Assembly: GCA_964019695.1 (NCBI GenBank)
Contig: OZ026515.1
Coordinates: forward strand, 78,604,678-78,668,677
Source: Loripinus fragilis
Lineage: Eukaryota; Mollusca; Bivalvia; Lucinida; Lucinidae
Length of the DNA stretch: 64,000 nucleotides
Reading direction: 5' to 3'
Positions within the stretch are counted from its first letter, which is position 1; each line of letters begins with the position of its first letter. The translations under genes and the position numbers were made by a program. The notes beneath the pieces are model-generated. The model was not told the DNA's origin, ran no database searches, and was given only the letters and a program-made list of their open reading frames with translations. This document shows positions 32,073-42,890 of the stretch, in pieces.

Positions 32073-32299
32073 TCAGCTTTGAGAGAAAGTGCATCTAGAT
32101 TTCCTCTGCACAATTAATAAGCCAATTTTGTATAATGTATTTTTGATGGTGGTTTGAATCTTTTCTATTTTTGCCATCTTGCCATCCAAGGATGGCAATT
32201 ATAATTGACAAAGTTTGCAACCTGTATGGTAGCATCGGCTAGATAGACCTCATGGTCACACATAGCATTATAATATCTTTTTGCAACTTTTGAATAATT

Positions 32300-32870
32300 T
32301 AGTGTTATGGATCTGTATCCTGACAATATAGATATAGCAAAACCATATTAATTAAGTTGTATGGGTTATCACGGCCTCCAATCACTGCCTCCTTCTCCAA
32401 AAAGAGCAGAACGTAAAGGGAGGCGAAGGCCCTTCCGGGAAGCAGGCAGTGGGTATAAACAATGGAACACGGTAAGTTGTGTTGACACATTTTCAATCAT
32501 AAGTAAATTTTCAGCGCAAAACTCGAAAATCTAAGAATGCTATGCTTCGGGCAATTGTTCAAGCTATCCGTAGAGCATGCTGTTTGCACATTTGAACTTA
32601 GTTTGTAAGCGTGAGAGCTTTTCTCCCGTTGCACAGTTGTCCAAGAAACGGTGGTTTCCGCATGGTTTTGCCTTCTAACCAAACAAATAGTAGCGTTTGG
32701 ACCCTTATTCATACTACCGAGGCCCCTCCACACCCATGTTGTCCCAAATGCAATTTTTCGAGATATTTCAATGATAATTGAGTGATTTAGAGCCAAATTT
32801 CTTTAGGAGCAGGAGGCGAAGGGCAGGAGAAGGAGGCTGGGAGAGGAGGAGCAGGCGGCGATGATATCAA
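32300..32870. other. unassigned stretch with purine-rich GGAGGCGAAGG motifs
   Basis: GGGAGGCGAAGGCCC (about 32418) and GGAGGCGAAGGGCAGGAGAA (about 32813) are similar, and an inverted CTGCCTCCTTCTCC occurs near 32385. ATAAACAATGGAACACG|GTAAGT at about 32455-32475 resembles a short first exon with donor, and a 99-codon minus-strand frame covers 32497-32796. Neither has independent support, so neither is called as a gene. Confidence 0.3.
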
Positions 32871-32887
32871 AATTTGCATTGATTTTG

Positions 32888-33158
32888 CTTATTTTTAATA
32901 ATATACTCATCCAATCTATATGAAACTTGCATGTATGATACGAATGATTAAACGCTATTGTTAACTGAATTATTCTGATCACAAACATTGCTATATATAC
33001 CTCTCTTATAATATATATACCTCTAGCAAGCTCATGACGTTCTGGGTTAAACAAACAACACAATGGGAGAATAAGCGTAATCATTCATATCATACATGCA
33101 AGTTTGAAATAGATTGGATAAGTATACATTTGTATTATTAAAAACGTGGTTATGTATT
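32888..33158. mobile_element. inverted-repeat element, arms about 65 bp
   Basis: The left arm TTTTAATAATATACTCATCC...GCATGTATGATACGAATGATTA is complementary to the right arm TAATCATTCATATCATACATGC...GGATAAGTATACATTTG. A TATA-rich centre lies between. No open frame. Confidence 0.7.
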
Positions 33159-33242
33159 GGCATTCATTACAATTATTGAACACCTGTCTTGACCACTGAA
33201 CATAATTTGGATTGGATTCAGAAGAAAAGAGAGCTAGGTGTA

Positions 33243-33678
33243 TTAGGCCAGAATTTTTTTTATCAGATGATTTACGGGAAAAAAATTCCGATTTAGGGTC
33301 GGAGGGACGAAAAAAAATAAATAAAAAAGCTCTGAAAATCCAGTTTTTTAATATTTTCAGAGTTTTTTTTTTTTTTTTTTAAATATCTCCAGAAACAGTA
33401 AAACTAGTAATAGGTAAACCAACAGTCTGTATTAAATCTTTAAATATTTTATCATTTTCCTAAAAATCTGGACAGGACAATCACTTTAAACATTGTCACT
33501 CTCAAAAATACACAGACAGAACCTCAAAAATATATTATTTTTTTCAACGAAACAAATAATATTTAGATTTGGAAGATAATTTTTTTTTTTTTCCGAAATT
33601 ATTATTTTTTTTTTCTACTTTCCGGAAAATTACAGTAGGAGGGTTTGTAAATCAACTAATAAAAAAATTCTGGCCTAA
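33243..33678. mobile_element. repeat R, complete copy
   Basis: The ends TTAGGCCAGAATTTTTTTTA and its complement (TAAAAAAATTCTGGCCTAA) define a 436-bp inverted-repeat element. Internal blocks match 11040-11360 in the opposite sense. Several A/T homopolymers have expanded. The target duplication is not resolved. Confidence 0.75.
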
Positions 33679-33827
33679 CGTCCATATCTTAACTGAAAAA
33701 TATACTAAATTTATTCTTTGACATTCTAATACAGCCCCCACCCCTACACATCCCAAATTCTTTCCTTAATAAAATCCATTTCCTTGTACACATGATAATA
33801 AATAATTTTCAACTGTAAGATGCATAT

Positions 33828-34417
33828 AAAAAAGAAACGCCACTATAATATATGCAGTAATTAGAAAAAGTTAATAGCAAAATCGTACTAGAGAGTAGAG
33901 ACTGTAATCTTTGCCAGGCTCTCCATTCATTAAGACATCAGTATTGCTGCCGGATCATTAATTTGACGTAAATGTCGCGCCAAAGTTAATTTCAGACCAA
34001 CGTAGGGAAGTTGGGGTCTTACACCAAACCTTCACAAACGATTTCTTACAGTTTGGCACTGATTCACTGATTAGGGGTTCCTGGGGTTGTCTTAGCTGTT
34101 ACTTTCGCCAGATGACATAGATTGCGTAGATGAGACATCAGGGTGTATTGATAATAATTCCAGGGTTTTAAATGTATTAAAACACTTGTGATGTTAGACT
34201 AGATATTTCAGTAGTTAGTATATGTGTAAATCTAAATGAAATGAGTGCGCACATAAAAAAAGGGAAAATAAAAAATCGGTCAGTTCCCTAGGCTCAATAA
34301 AACAATGGGAAGAATGTGTGGCAGGAAAAATAGCAAAACATAGACAGCAGATGATATTTTGTAACTCACATTTAACATGCAATGCTTTAATTTTTATATG
34401 TGGCGTTTCTTTTTTTG
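33828..34417. mobile_element. element bounded by AAAAAAGAAACGCCAC inverted ends
   Basis: AAAAAAGAAACGCCACTATAA at the left is mirrored by TATATGTGGCGTTTCTTTTTTT at the right. The 560 bp between them includes GTCGCGCCAAAGTTAATTTC and no recognised protein. The AGAAACGC terminal word also appears at 59098 and 62965. Confidence 0.55.
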
Positions 34418-34499
34418 CCTAGTAAATGTTAAATGACAAGAATCCCCATGTTATTAAGTCATTCAACGGTCAGAAGTTTTAAAACTATAGTGTAGTCCT

Positions 34500-35860
34500 T
34501 CTGTCCATCCATACTCACAAATCAACCCTTGTTGGGTACTTTAAATTTTCCGAAATTTCTCTTTGTAATTGATTAGATCACACGAAGTAGTAGCTACTGG
34601 GCAGCATTTGGTGTGAAAGGTCAAATAATGTATTTTCTTGTTAATGAATCTCCTCCTAAACGGTTAGCATAGCACCTTCACACTTTGTACCTGATTAGGT
34701 CACATGAAGTAGAGGGTACTGGGCAACATTTCATGTGACCCTTGACCCTTAGGTCAAGGTCAAAGAATGTGTTTTTTTGTAAATGCATCTTCTCCTAAAC
34801 TGTTAGAAGTAGCAACTTCAAACTTTGTACCTGATTAGGTCACATGAAGATGAGGATACCGGGCAACATTTTGTGTGACCTTGACCTAAAAGGTCAACAA
34901 TCAAATCATGCAATTACAAGAAAATACATTTTTTGACCTTGATCCCAAGTTCAAGGGGGTCAAGGTCACATGAAATGTTGCCCAGTACCCTCTACATAAT
35001 GTGACCTATGTACCAGCAAAGTATGATGTTGCTACATCTCACGGTTAAGGAGAAGATGCATTTACAAGAAAAATACATTATTTGATCTTGACCTTCGGGT
35101 CAAGGTCACAGGAAATGTTACCAAGTGCCCTCTACATCATGTGACCGATGCACCTACAAAGTTTGAAGTTACTACGTCAAAAGGTTTAGAAGGAGATGCA
35201 TATGCAAGAAAATACATTATTTGACCTTTGACCTTGGGGTCAAGGTCACATGAAGTGTTGCCCAGTAGAGCTGTAACGATAAACTTTATATGCAGGTATA
35301 TTGCAATATGCGTCTGAAAAGGTACAATATATAGGTACGAAAAACATATAGCAATATATTGTGGTTACTATAAATAGAACAATAAGAAAGTTTTATTTTG
35401 TTTCCCATTCAAAATTCAGAGAAGTCTTAAAAACTCTTGAAATAAAATTAATTGGAAAGGAGATGTAGTTTTGGTACCAAAAAGATGGAAATATAAGTTT
35501 AAAACTTGCTGGCTGCTAGCTGTTTACTACCATGATCCATCTGCACATTCAATGCTTTCACTTATTTTGAATACGTTACAGCTCTATTGCTAAGTACCAT
35601 CTACATCATGTGAACTATTAAGCTACAAAGTTCTAACAGTTTAGGAATAGTTACATTTACAAGAAAATACATTATTTGACCTTTGACCTTGGGGTCAAAC
35701 GAAATGTTGCCCAGTACCCTCTGGGACCTTTTCAGCTACAAAGTTTGAAGTTGCTAGGAGATACATTTACAAGAAACGTGACGGATGGACAGACAGACGA
35801 CGGACCGACTTTAGTACGAAATTAATATACCCTTTATTTCTAAAGAAATATTAGGGTTAA
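34500..35860. repeat. tandem/inverted repeat array rich in CAAGGTCA
   Basis: Units contain AGGTCACATGA, GTAGAGGGTACTGGGCAACA, TTTGTGTGACCTTGACC and AACTTCAAACTTTG. Copies run one way to about 34920 and the other way from about 34950, forming a large imperfect inverted repeat. It ends with GGATGGACAGACAGACGACGG and a CGAAATTAATATACCC edge. A hAT-like element is inserted at 35266-35586. Confidence 0.8.
35266..35586. mobile_element. hAT-like element nested in the CAAGGTCA array
   Basis: The ends TAGAGCTGTAACG and its complement are flanked by TTGCCCAG (35258-35265) and TTGCTAAG (35587-35594). This is an 8-bp duplication with two mismatches within an array phrase that is continuous elsewhere. 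TA-G-G-CTGTAACG termini with 8-bp duplications are hAT-like. No transposase is seen. Confidence 0.65.
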
Positions 35861-36139
35861 GATTATCTGCATACATAGGCAGACTTGTGTAAATATGGTA
35901 AGTGGTTTATCTGGCTGTTTTTGAGTTGTCTGCTAACTTTGTTCTTACTTGTTTAGTAAAACTGTTATATGTCATCATGTATCATCCAGTATTCAGCAGT
36001 ATCTGTCTGTGGCAATTGCTGATAAGCTTTTCATTTCTTGCTAAAAAACTTGCAGATTTCTCTGAATAATCCTCCACAGGTATTGGAACTATCTGATATG
36101 TCAAACAAAAAGGGAGTATGTTTAGTATGGTTTATTATG

Positions 36140-36800
36140 CCCACTTTTTCATTAGAAATATAGGGTATATTAATTTCGTACCAAGTATGTCGGTCAGGAC
36201 AGACACCCGATACATTATGAGGTTATGCAATCTGTACAGCCGTGTTTAGTGAGGTTAGGTTAGGGCAGCTTGGTGTTATGGGGTTAAAATGGCACTTGTG
36301 GGGTTAACCATAAATTTAATGGCCACGGACCATTAGGAACCTCAGAACATCCGTCCTGTATGTACCTGTACATCCATCAGTCTGTCCATGGGACGTCTGT
36401 CACGTTTCTTATAATTGTGTCTTCTCCTAAGCTGTTGGACCTAGCAACTTCAAACTTTGCAGATGCATAGTTCACATGATGTAGAGTTTTGTTTGACCTT
36501 GACCCTAAGGGTAACGTCAATTTTTGTATTTTCTTGTAAATGCATCTCCTCCTAAACCGTTGGAAGTAGCAACTTCAAACTTAGCAAGTGCATAGGTCAC
36601 ATGATGTTGAGGGTACTGGGCAACATTTTGTATGACCTTGACCTTAAGTCACCTTGACCTTAAGTCAAATAATGTATTTTCTTGTAAATGCATCTCCTCC
36701 TAAACTGTTGGTTGGAGCAACTTCAAACTTTGCAGATACATAGGTCACATGATGTAGAGGGTACTGGACAACATTTTGTGTGACCTTGGCCCCTCACCGG
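36140..36800. repeat. second CAAGGTCA array, opposite orientation
   Basis: Starts TTAGAAATATAGGG followed by TATATTAATTTCGTACC, the mirror of the right edge at 35820-35855. It then has CATCAGTCTGTCCATGGGACG and three units with CTAAACTGTTGG, GCAACTTCAAACTTTG and GTCACATGATGTAGAGGGTA. Together with 34500-35860 it forms a tail-to-tail pair. Confidence 0.75.
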
Positions 36801-36804
36801 TGTC

Positions 36805-36912
36805 ATTGCTTTGTGTCTTTGAGCAAGACACACATTAAATCCTTGCTCAGTACTTGTTCAATACAGGAAGGCCCATCCCAACATAACTGGAAAACTGTTG
36901 ACTGGGTTGTAA
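36805..36912 (+). mobile_element. SINE family B, body and tail
   Basis: GTCTTTGAGCAAGACACACAT, CTCAGTACTTGTTCAATACAG and CTGTTGACTGGGTTGTAAAG follow the family order. The head is truncated. The neighbouring SINE inserted just downstream of its tail. Confidence 0.7.
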
Positions 36913-36932
36913 AGAATCCATAGGAATGGACT

Positions 36933-37129
36933 TTTGTTTGATTTGATTCTTTACGTCCACTCAACAATCTTTCAGTTATGCGGGACGGGTCTTCCTGGGT
37001 TGAACCAGTACTAAGCTAGGATAAATGTGTCTTGCTCAAGGACCACAACGCAGTGACGCCGGTGAGGCTCGAACCCGCGGCCCTTCGGTCTCGAGTCAAG
37101 CACTCTACCACTGAGCCACTGCGCTCCCT
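36933..37129 (-). mobile_element. full-length SINE family B with 13-bp target duplication
   Basis: ATAGGAATGGACT occurs at 36920-36932 and 37130-37142, bracketing the 197-bp element exactly. On the minus strand it starts GGGAGCGCAG, has a perfect A box (TGGCTCAGTGG) and a perfect B box (GGTTCGAGCC), then the CCTTGAGCAAGACAC body, TACTGGTTCAACCCAGG and a tail GGACGTAAAGAATC plus CAAA-type DNA. The intact Pol III promoter and clean duplication make it the youngest-looking SINE here. Confidence 0.9.
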
Positions 37130-37289
37130 ATAGGAATGGACTGTGTTATAATTTAACAGTGTCATACAGGGACAATTTCATAATTCCTTTGTATTATTCC
37201 ATGATTTAAGTGGAAGCCACAACATCACCATATTCTATCCGAATTTGTGTTATAATAAGGTGTGTATAAAGGGACTGCACTGTATATCA

Positions 37290-37700
37290 CAAAGGTTCTT
37301 TTCTAGAGCTCTGTTGGACCTTTTGTTTGGCACAGCAGAACCATTTGTGCAATTGAGGTAGAAGGCATTGATGAGAGGAACATACTGACTTTGGACCAGT
37401 GGTTCAGGAGGAGATGCTGTTTAAAGATATTTCTTATCTAGAGCTCTGGTGGCCCTTTTGTTTGACGGAGTGGAAACATTTGTGCAATTTTTGGTAGAGG
37501 GCATCATGAGGAACATTTCTGTGAAATTATTTTGAATTTGTACCATTGGTCCAGGAGTAGATGTCCTTTCAAAGATTTCTTATCTGAAGCTCTGGTGGAT
37601 CTCATGTTCAGCGGACCGGAACCATTTATGCAATCTGGTAGAGGGCATTATGGTTAACAGTCATGTAAAATTATTTTAAAATTGGACCAGAGAGAAACCG
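37290..37700. repeat. tandem repeat, unit about 140 bp, related to 50040-51180
   Basis: Units carry TCTAGAGCTCTGGTGG, CCTTTTGTTTGACGGAG, CCATTTGTGCAATTTTGGTAGAGGGC and GGACCAGTGGTTCAGGAG. They are the reverse complement of the array at 50040-51180. About three diverged units. Confidence 0.7.
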
Positions 37701-37894
37701 TAGTGAGTGGAATCTCTGTGCAAGCTAGCTAGCTACCTGGAAAAGAGCCCACTGATGTGGATGATGCTCCTGCATCTGCACGTTAATCAAATTCCGATGA
37801 TGATGATGGTTCAGCCTAATCAGGAGAAGGTGTTGTTTAAAAGTTTATGGATGACGCAAGACAGTACCAGTGAGTACTTAGTGAGTACTTAGTG

Positions 37895-38040
37895 GACATA
37901 CTTTTATCAGTACTTGACAACTGACCTTCTTGAATAAAATAATCTATGGAATCATGTGGCTGGACTCGGTTTTCAACTCATGACTCCACCAGCACATATA
38001 AGGAGACTGCCTGTCTTATGCAACCGCTCTGGAACAAAGA
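37895..38040 (-). mobile_element. SINE family A fragment with tRNA-like head
   Basis: ACTTGACAACTGACCTTCTTGAAT matches the family A body. Then the minus-strand head reads CCAGAGCGGTTGCATAAGAC and GTGGAGTCATGAGTTG. The middle of the element is deleted. Confidence 0.45.
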
Positions 38041-38249
38041 CCTACCCCAAAGAAAATGAAAAAGTATATAGTCACCTACCTTTGTAGTTATAACAAGATT
38101 GAATAAAAGATTTCATCAATGAATACCACAAGCAAAATGTTTGGCCACTGCTTACTATATCTCTATGTGACTACCTGTAAGTGCTACTGTCCATATTTGA
38201 CTTACCATACTTATCCCAATAAACACCCACTCCTATAGATAGCCCTTAA

Positions 38250-38480
38250 TGCGCCAATCGCAGGAAAAGTCGTCTGCTTTCTCATCTGCTGAAGTATTTA
38301 AGAAGCCTCTATGGCAAACAGTGTGCACCCAGATCAGACTGCTCCTATAGGGGCAGTCTGTTCTGGGTCCACCCTGTTTGCTTCTATACTTAATTTGTCA
38401 GTAATGTTAGGCAATTATTTGCAGCAGACGATTTCAGCAGATGACATTTTCAGATGCATTTTTTCTTGGCGCTTTAAGGG
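38250..38480. mobile_element. TTAA-type MITE family T1, copy 2 (decayed ends)
   Basis: CCCTTAATGCGCCAATCGC at the left and TTGGCGCTTTAAGGG at the right. The central arms CAAACAGTGTGCACCCAGATC and CTGTTCTGGGTCCACCCTG are still complementary. The flanking TTAA is mutated on both sides. Confidence 0.75.
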
Positions 38481-38676
38481 AAATGCCACATCATACAAAT
38501 TTCAAGGGATCATGTCTGGAGTCTCCAAAAATTGATTTAGTAAAGCCGTAAACCCTAACCATCATACCAATATAAGTTTGTAACCATGTACAAACTGCTA
38601 CTATAAGTTTGTAACCATGTACAAACTGTTCATAACTTCCATGTATTGTATGTTCATAGAGGCGAACAGATTTTAA

Positions 38677-38888
38677 CCCTTAATGTGCCAATCGCAACAA
38701 AAGTCCTCTGCTTTTCTCGCCTGCTGAAATGTTTAAGAAGTCTCTATGGCAAACAGTGTATACCCAGATCAGACTGCTCGCTGTTTGCTTCTATACTTAA
38801 TTCGTCAGTAATGCTAGGCAATTATTTGCAGCAGACGACTTCAGCAGACAACATTTTCAGATGCATTTTTTTCTTGGTGCTTTAAGGG
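38677..38888. mobile_element. TTAA-type MITE family T1, copy 3
   Basis: TTAA at 38673-38676 and 38889-38892, with ends CCCTTAATGTGCCAATCGC and TTGGTGCTTTAAGGG. One arm of the central hairpin is deleted after CAGATCAGACTGCTCG, leaving CTGTTTGCTTC directly. Confidence 0.8.
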
Positions 38889-38959
38889 TTAAAATGTAGC
38901 TCCTGTTACCACTGCAACTGAGTGAGTAAAGTCAGGCCAAGAAATAACCAGCTTTTTTT

Positions 38960-40002
38960 ATACCCCCCGCAAACTTTGTTTGTAGGGGGTATACTGTTTT
39001 CACGTTGTCCGTGCGTCCGTCCGTAACGCTTTGTTTCCTTTATAACTCGAAGAGTCATTGCTGGATTTTCATCAAACCTTGCAAACATGTTCATATATGC
39101 AAGACAAATACTTTAGACAAAAAAGTAAGGGCTAGGGGCCAATTCTATTAGAGTTATTTCCCTTTGTAGTTCTAAATGGCTTTTAATATAGTGCTTTATG
39201 CTTATGCTATTATAGGCCATACACGGGCCGATCAACTCCTACCACAGCTTTTGATGGAACAATTTGATACTTTTCCTATACAATGTAGACACATTGAACA
39301 TATGCATGAAGGAGTTTGCTTCAGAAAAAATAATTTTTGACAAAATGACAGCTGTGAGAACTTAAACAATTTTTCCCTAATAAGGCTTTTGTATATGCAT
39401 AGATTGTGCCTTCATGGGCCGATCAACTCCTACCACAGCTTTTGATGGAACAATTTGATACTTTGCCTATACAATGTTAACACATTGAACATATGCATGA
39501 AGGAGTTTTGTTCAGAAAAAATAATTTTTGACGAAATGACAGCTGTGAGAACTTAGACAATTATTCCCTTATTAGGCTTTTGTATATGCATAGATGGTGC
39601 CTTCATGGGCCGATCAACTCCTACTACAGCTTTTGATGGAACAATTTGATACTCTGTCGATATAATGTAGACACATTGAACCTATGCATGAAGGAGTTTG
39701 GTTCACAAAAAATAATTTTGACAAAATGACAGCTGTGAGAACTTAGACAATTATTCCCTTATATGGCTTTTGTATATGCATGGATAGTGCCTTTATGGGC
39801 AGATCAAGTCCTACTACAGCTTTTGATGGAGCAATTTGATACTTTGCCCACACAATGTAGACACATTGAACATATGCACGAAGGAGTTTATAATTTTTGT
39901 TTGCACAGATTCTACTGAAATCTTCTTATCAAAACTAAGATCTTCTTGTTTGAACTATAACTTGCCAAGTTTTTTCACTGACTCTTACTGTGCGGGGGGT
40001 AT
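38960..40002. mobile_element. 1.04 kb element: ATACCCCCCGCA ends around ~185-bp tandem units
   Basis: The left ATACCCCCCGCA and right TGCGGGGGGTAT are perfect complements. After GTCCGTGCGTCCGTCCGTAAC come four units of CATGGGCCGATCAACTCCTAC, AGCTTTTGATGGAACAATTTG, ACACATTGAACATATGCATG and AAATGACAGCTGTGAGAAC. Same architecture as 28996-30453 with unrelated ends and units. Confidence 0.85.
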
Positions 40003-40339
40003 CTAATAAGCATTGCTTATTGACTTTTTTCATTACTCCTGGTTTGATACAATAAACTTGAGTCTCAGGTTGAAACCAAATTAAGGTGTTACCATGTATG
40101 TTAGTCCCTGAAGATTGTTTTCGTCACAGCAAACAGTGCAAACCCTGAAATGCCACAGTTTTTTTTCTGCAAGCTAAAAGTTGTGTTTTATTTCTTTCAG
40201 TTTTCCAACATTTTCACACTGTTTCTGTCATTTTCTTTTTTATACTGCATCTTTTCACCTAATATCCTAAGTTGGGTCAGAAATTTCTCAACACCAAGGA
40301 AAATCATCCAACCATAACAAGCTGTGCATCAACTATATA

Positions 40340-40440
40340 TACTGTAAAATTTGAAAATTTTCATGAAGGTTTTATTTTTCTTGAAACTTTGCAATGCGAA
40401 GTTTCGTGAAAATAAAAATCCTCGCGAAATCACTCTGTCT
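40340..40440. mobile_element. short MITE with TCGCGAAA/TTTCATGAA motifs
   Basis: TGAAGGTTTTATTTTTCTTGA and CGTGAAAATAAAAATCCTCG are imperfect complements. Such GCGAGGTTTTTATTTTCGCG hairpins are common in mollusc DNA to my knowledge. Ends are not fixed. Confidence 0.45.
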
Positions 40441-40479
40441 TTTAGTGATATAGGTAAATCATGCCTTTAACATCGCAAA

Positions 40480-40780
40480 ATGTCTTTTATCAGTATTCAT
40501 GAAAATAAATTTCTTGAAAAAATTTCTGAATTTATAGTTCTAAAGGTACCAATGAAGTTAAGTTTCGTTGAAATCAATGCAGTAGTTGCTGAGAATTTGC
40601 ACGAATATACTACAAGAACAATCATATGACATGCTGGTGATATATAGGCATCTACTTTAGATATACAGAGGTTCCCATGAAGTTTCTTCAAAATCTGGTC
40701 AGTAGTAGCTGAGAATTTGCATGGACAAGATTTATGAAGGGATAGACAGACAGACAAACAGGCTACATGCTTCCCCTTTG
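40480..40780. repeat. two-unit tandem repeat ending in GACAGACAGACAAACAG
   Basis: Blocks AATGAAGTTAAGTTTCGTTGA / CATGAAGTTTCTTCAAAATC and GTAGTTGCTGAGAATTTGCA / GTAGTAGCTGAGAATTTGCA repeat about 145 bp apart, followed by GATAGACAGACAGACAAAC. It resembles the tails of the larger tandem-core elements. Confidence 0.55.
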
Positions 40781-40937
40781 GAGAGCAAAAAAGTCTGCAT
40801 CACCTTATTCTTTTTAGTGAATAAGAAAACCCCTATGCACTTTTTAGAATATATAAGGTAGTGTTTTACTATAGAACAAATTTGGTAGAAAAGTTCAAAT
40901 TTACCTACATCAAGATCAGCAGATAAATAGAATCTAT

Positions 40938-41628
40938 GACAACTCACCGACAGACAACTGGCCGACACGACAAGTCACCGACGGCACTTTTTCACCGACA
41001 ACCAACTCGCCGACATGACAATTGGCCGACACGACAAGTCACAGACAATACATTTAAAAACTCCCCGACACTCGCCGATACTCACCGACAGAGACTTTCC
41101 TAGAAAAAGGATGAAAAGAAATATTTTTTTCAATGTCGAGATTGCTTTATTTTCGGAACGAACACATCACCACTTTGCTTTCAGTAAACACAATTACATG
41201 TACATGTGTCGTGGCGTCTTTTAGTCTGCAGTTTAAATGCATCTGCCTTTGCAGTCAGGTAGGTGACACACCCAGTACGACTTCTCACCTCGTACACGGT
41301 CCACTTTGTATATGTAGCCTTCAGAAACTAATTTGTTTTTGCCCCCCTCCCCCCCTGGGATCGGATGAACGAAAAACCAGTCGCCATTCTTATAAATCGA
41401 AAGCCAAAATGACCCAGCAAAATGTACAAAAAATCCCGTTATACATGACCTTCAGAAATTAGTGAAGTCGAAGTTGAGATGTAAAGAAATATAATAGGCT
41501 TTTGTCTGTGAGTTGTCGTGTCGGCGACTTGTCTTTGTCGTTCAGTTGTCGTGTCGGTGAATATTTTTTTGTCTGTCAGTTTTTGTCTGCGAGTTGACTT
41601 TCGGTCAGTTGTCTGTCGGTGAGTTGTC
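40938..41628. mobile_element. fold-back Mutator-like element with CCGACAACT tandem termini
   Basis: The left 160 bp is a degenerate array of GACAACTCACCGACAGACAAC-type words, and the right 150 bp (41480-41628) is the same array inverted. The outer 20 bp match closely. The interior encodes a FLYWCH zinc-finger relic on the minus strand. Terminal inverted tandem arrays define fold-back elements, and FLYWCH domains accompany Mutator-like transposases (Phantom type) in animals. An imperfect flanking match (AGATAAATAG and GGATAATTGG) may be a decayed 10-bp duplication. Confidence 0.7.
41233..41340 (-). pseudogene. FLYWCH-type zinc-finger relic inside the fold-back element
   Basis: The minus-strand frame reads KNKLVSEGYIYKVDRV...EKSYWVCHLPDCKGRCI and then stops. 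The pattern aromatic-lysine, Tyr-Trp-x-Cys and a second Cys four residues later fits the first half of a FLYWCH zinc finger, whose usual next block with paired His is missing. Upstream, a GC-rich run with poly-G interrupts the frame. In animals this domain sits at the N terminus of Mutator-like transposases or in DNA-binding proteins derived from them. Given the terminal array context, a transposase remnant is more likely than a host gene. Confidence 0.6.
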
Positions 41629-41639
41629 GCACAACGGAT

Positions 41640-41775
41640 AATTGGGCTGAAAACGGACAAGATTTTTGGATATGCTTGGATCCAGACCTTTCTTGTGGGT
41701 ACTCAATGAATTGTCTCCATGAGATGAATCCAAGGAGTATCAACAAGTTTGGTTTTACTGGAAAAATTACAAAAA
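41640..41775. mobile_element. hairpin MITE family M2, decayed copy
   Basis: GGTACTCAATGAATTGTCTCC, then GAGATGAATCCAAGGAGTA, are recognisable but diverged versions of the M2 hairpin arms. Confidence 0.4.
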
Positions 41776-41904
41776 AATCAGCCTAGATTACCCTCTATAA
41801 CTAGACCTCTGGGTCACAAGAAATGATTATCTATTACCATTAAAATAAATAAAACTTCAAACAAATTTATACCTGTCTTCAGGTAAGTTTAGAAGAATGT
41901 GATA

Positions 41905-42120
41905 ACTCTCTGCCTTAGACTGGGTAATTATGCATGCTGTTTTGTTGCCTGCTGATTTATTTCAAAATCAACTTTTTAAAAAAAAATTCTTTCAGAGTGT
42001 CAAACCATTTGGATCCAGATCAGGCCGGACAATTTGTCGGGCCTGATCTGGGTCCAGCTAGCTTCATCTACACTGTTTGGGTGAAAGAAGCTGGTCTGGA
42101 TCTACACTGTTTTCAAAATT
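41905..42120. mobile_element. MITE family T2, copy h
   Basis: GACTGGGTAATTATGCATG, CAGAGTGTCAAACCATTTGG, the hairpin CAGGCCGGACAATTTGTCGGG and CCTGATCTGGGTCC are in family order. Part of the right arm is duplicated as GCTGGTCTGGATCTACACTG. Confidence 0.6.
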
Positions 42121-42890
42121 GATATATAACTTTGAAATAAGTTACACACACAGTGCGTTATTAGGTCAAATACAGTATATACTTGATATACCGTAAATGT
42201 GTTTGCACTATGTTTGTATATTATAGCTTCTGTCTAGAAGAAAAACTCAAAGCTGCTAATGGCTAAATAAATATTTGTAAGATATTTTACCATGGGGTAG
42301 TCCAAACCTGTGTAAAATCTAACTTCAAATACCATATTCACAGTATAAGGCCTCGTATTAAAGCACACTATGCTCATAGCTTTCAAAATTACATTGAAGT
42401 TCTTTCAAAAACAGCGTTGATCCAGATCAGCTCGTGTGGCGAGAAAACTGTGTGGACCCTGATCAGATGGCTTCATCAGAAGCCAGCTGATCGGGATCTA
42501 CAGTGTTTTCAAAAAAGGATAAATGCGGGTTAAGCATGGCAAGGGTTAATTAAATAAAAACTAACTACTTTTGTATTGAAGAGCATTGTGAAATGCTTTT
42601 AAATCAGTGTGTGATCAGCAATATCAGTTTAAATAACAACTTGACCTCTCACCGACTACTTTTTTCTATTGTCCTCCTATGCCTTTTAAGGCTCATCTTT
42701 ATCAATTCAATTTAAGCTTGCTCAAGAAATTCAAACTCAAGTCCTGTTCTATTTCAATCTTTTAATTAGCTTTTAAAACCTTTTCCCTTCTTTGTTATTA
42801 CTGTATATCAATGTCCACCTGGCAGTATTTGAGAAGTTAACATAAGGATATGCTATCCCAGAAATCTGCATTTTTATTTAACTCATTTTT
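42121..42890. other. mostly unassigned, with a T4 MITE at 42415-42550
   Basis: The T4 copy reads CGTTGATCCAGATCAGCTCG, GGACCCTGATCAGATGGCTTC, GAAGCCAGCTGATCGGGATC, then AAAAAAGGATAAATGCGGGTT and GGGTTAA. It matches 2714-2845. The rest is AT-rich without support for a gene. Confidence 0.5.

Noticed and set aside
32497..32796. 99-codon minus-strand frame and a nearby AATGGAACACG|GTAAGT mini-exon
   Set aside because: No domain, no convincing splice partner, and adjacent to purine-rich repetitive DNA; left as unassigned.
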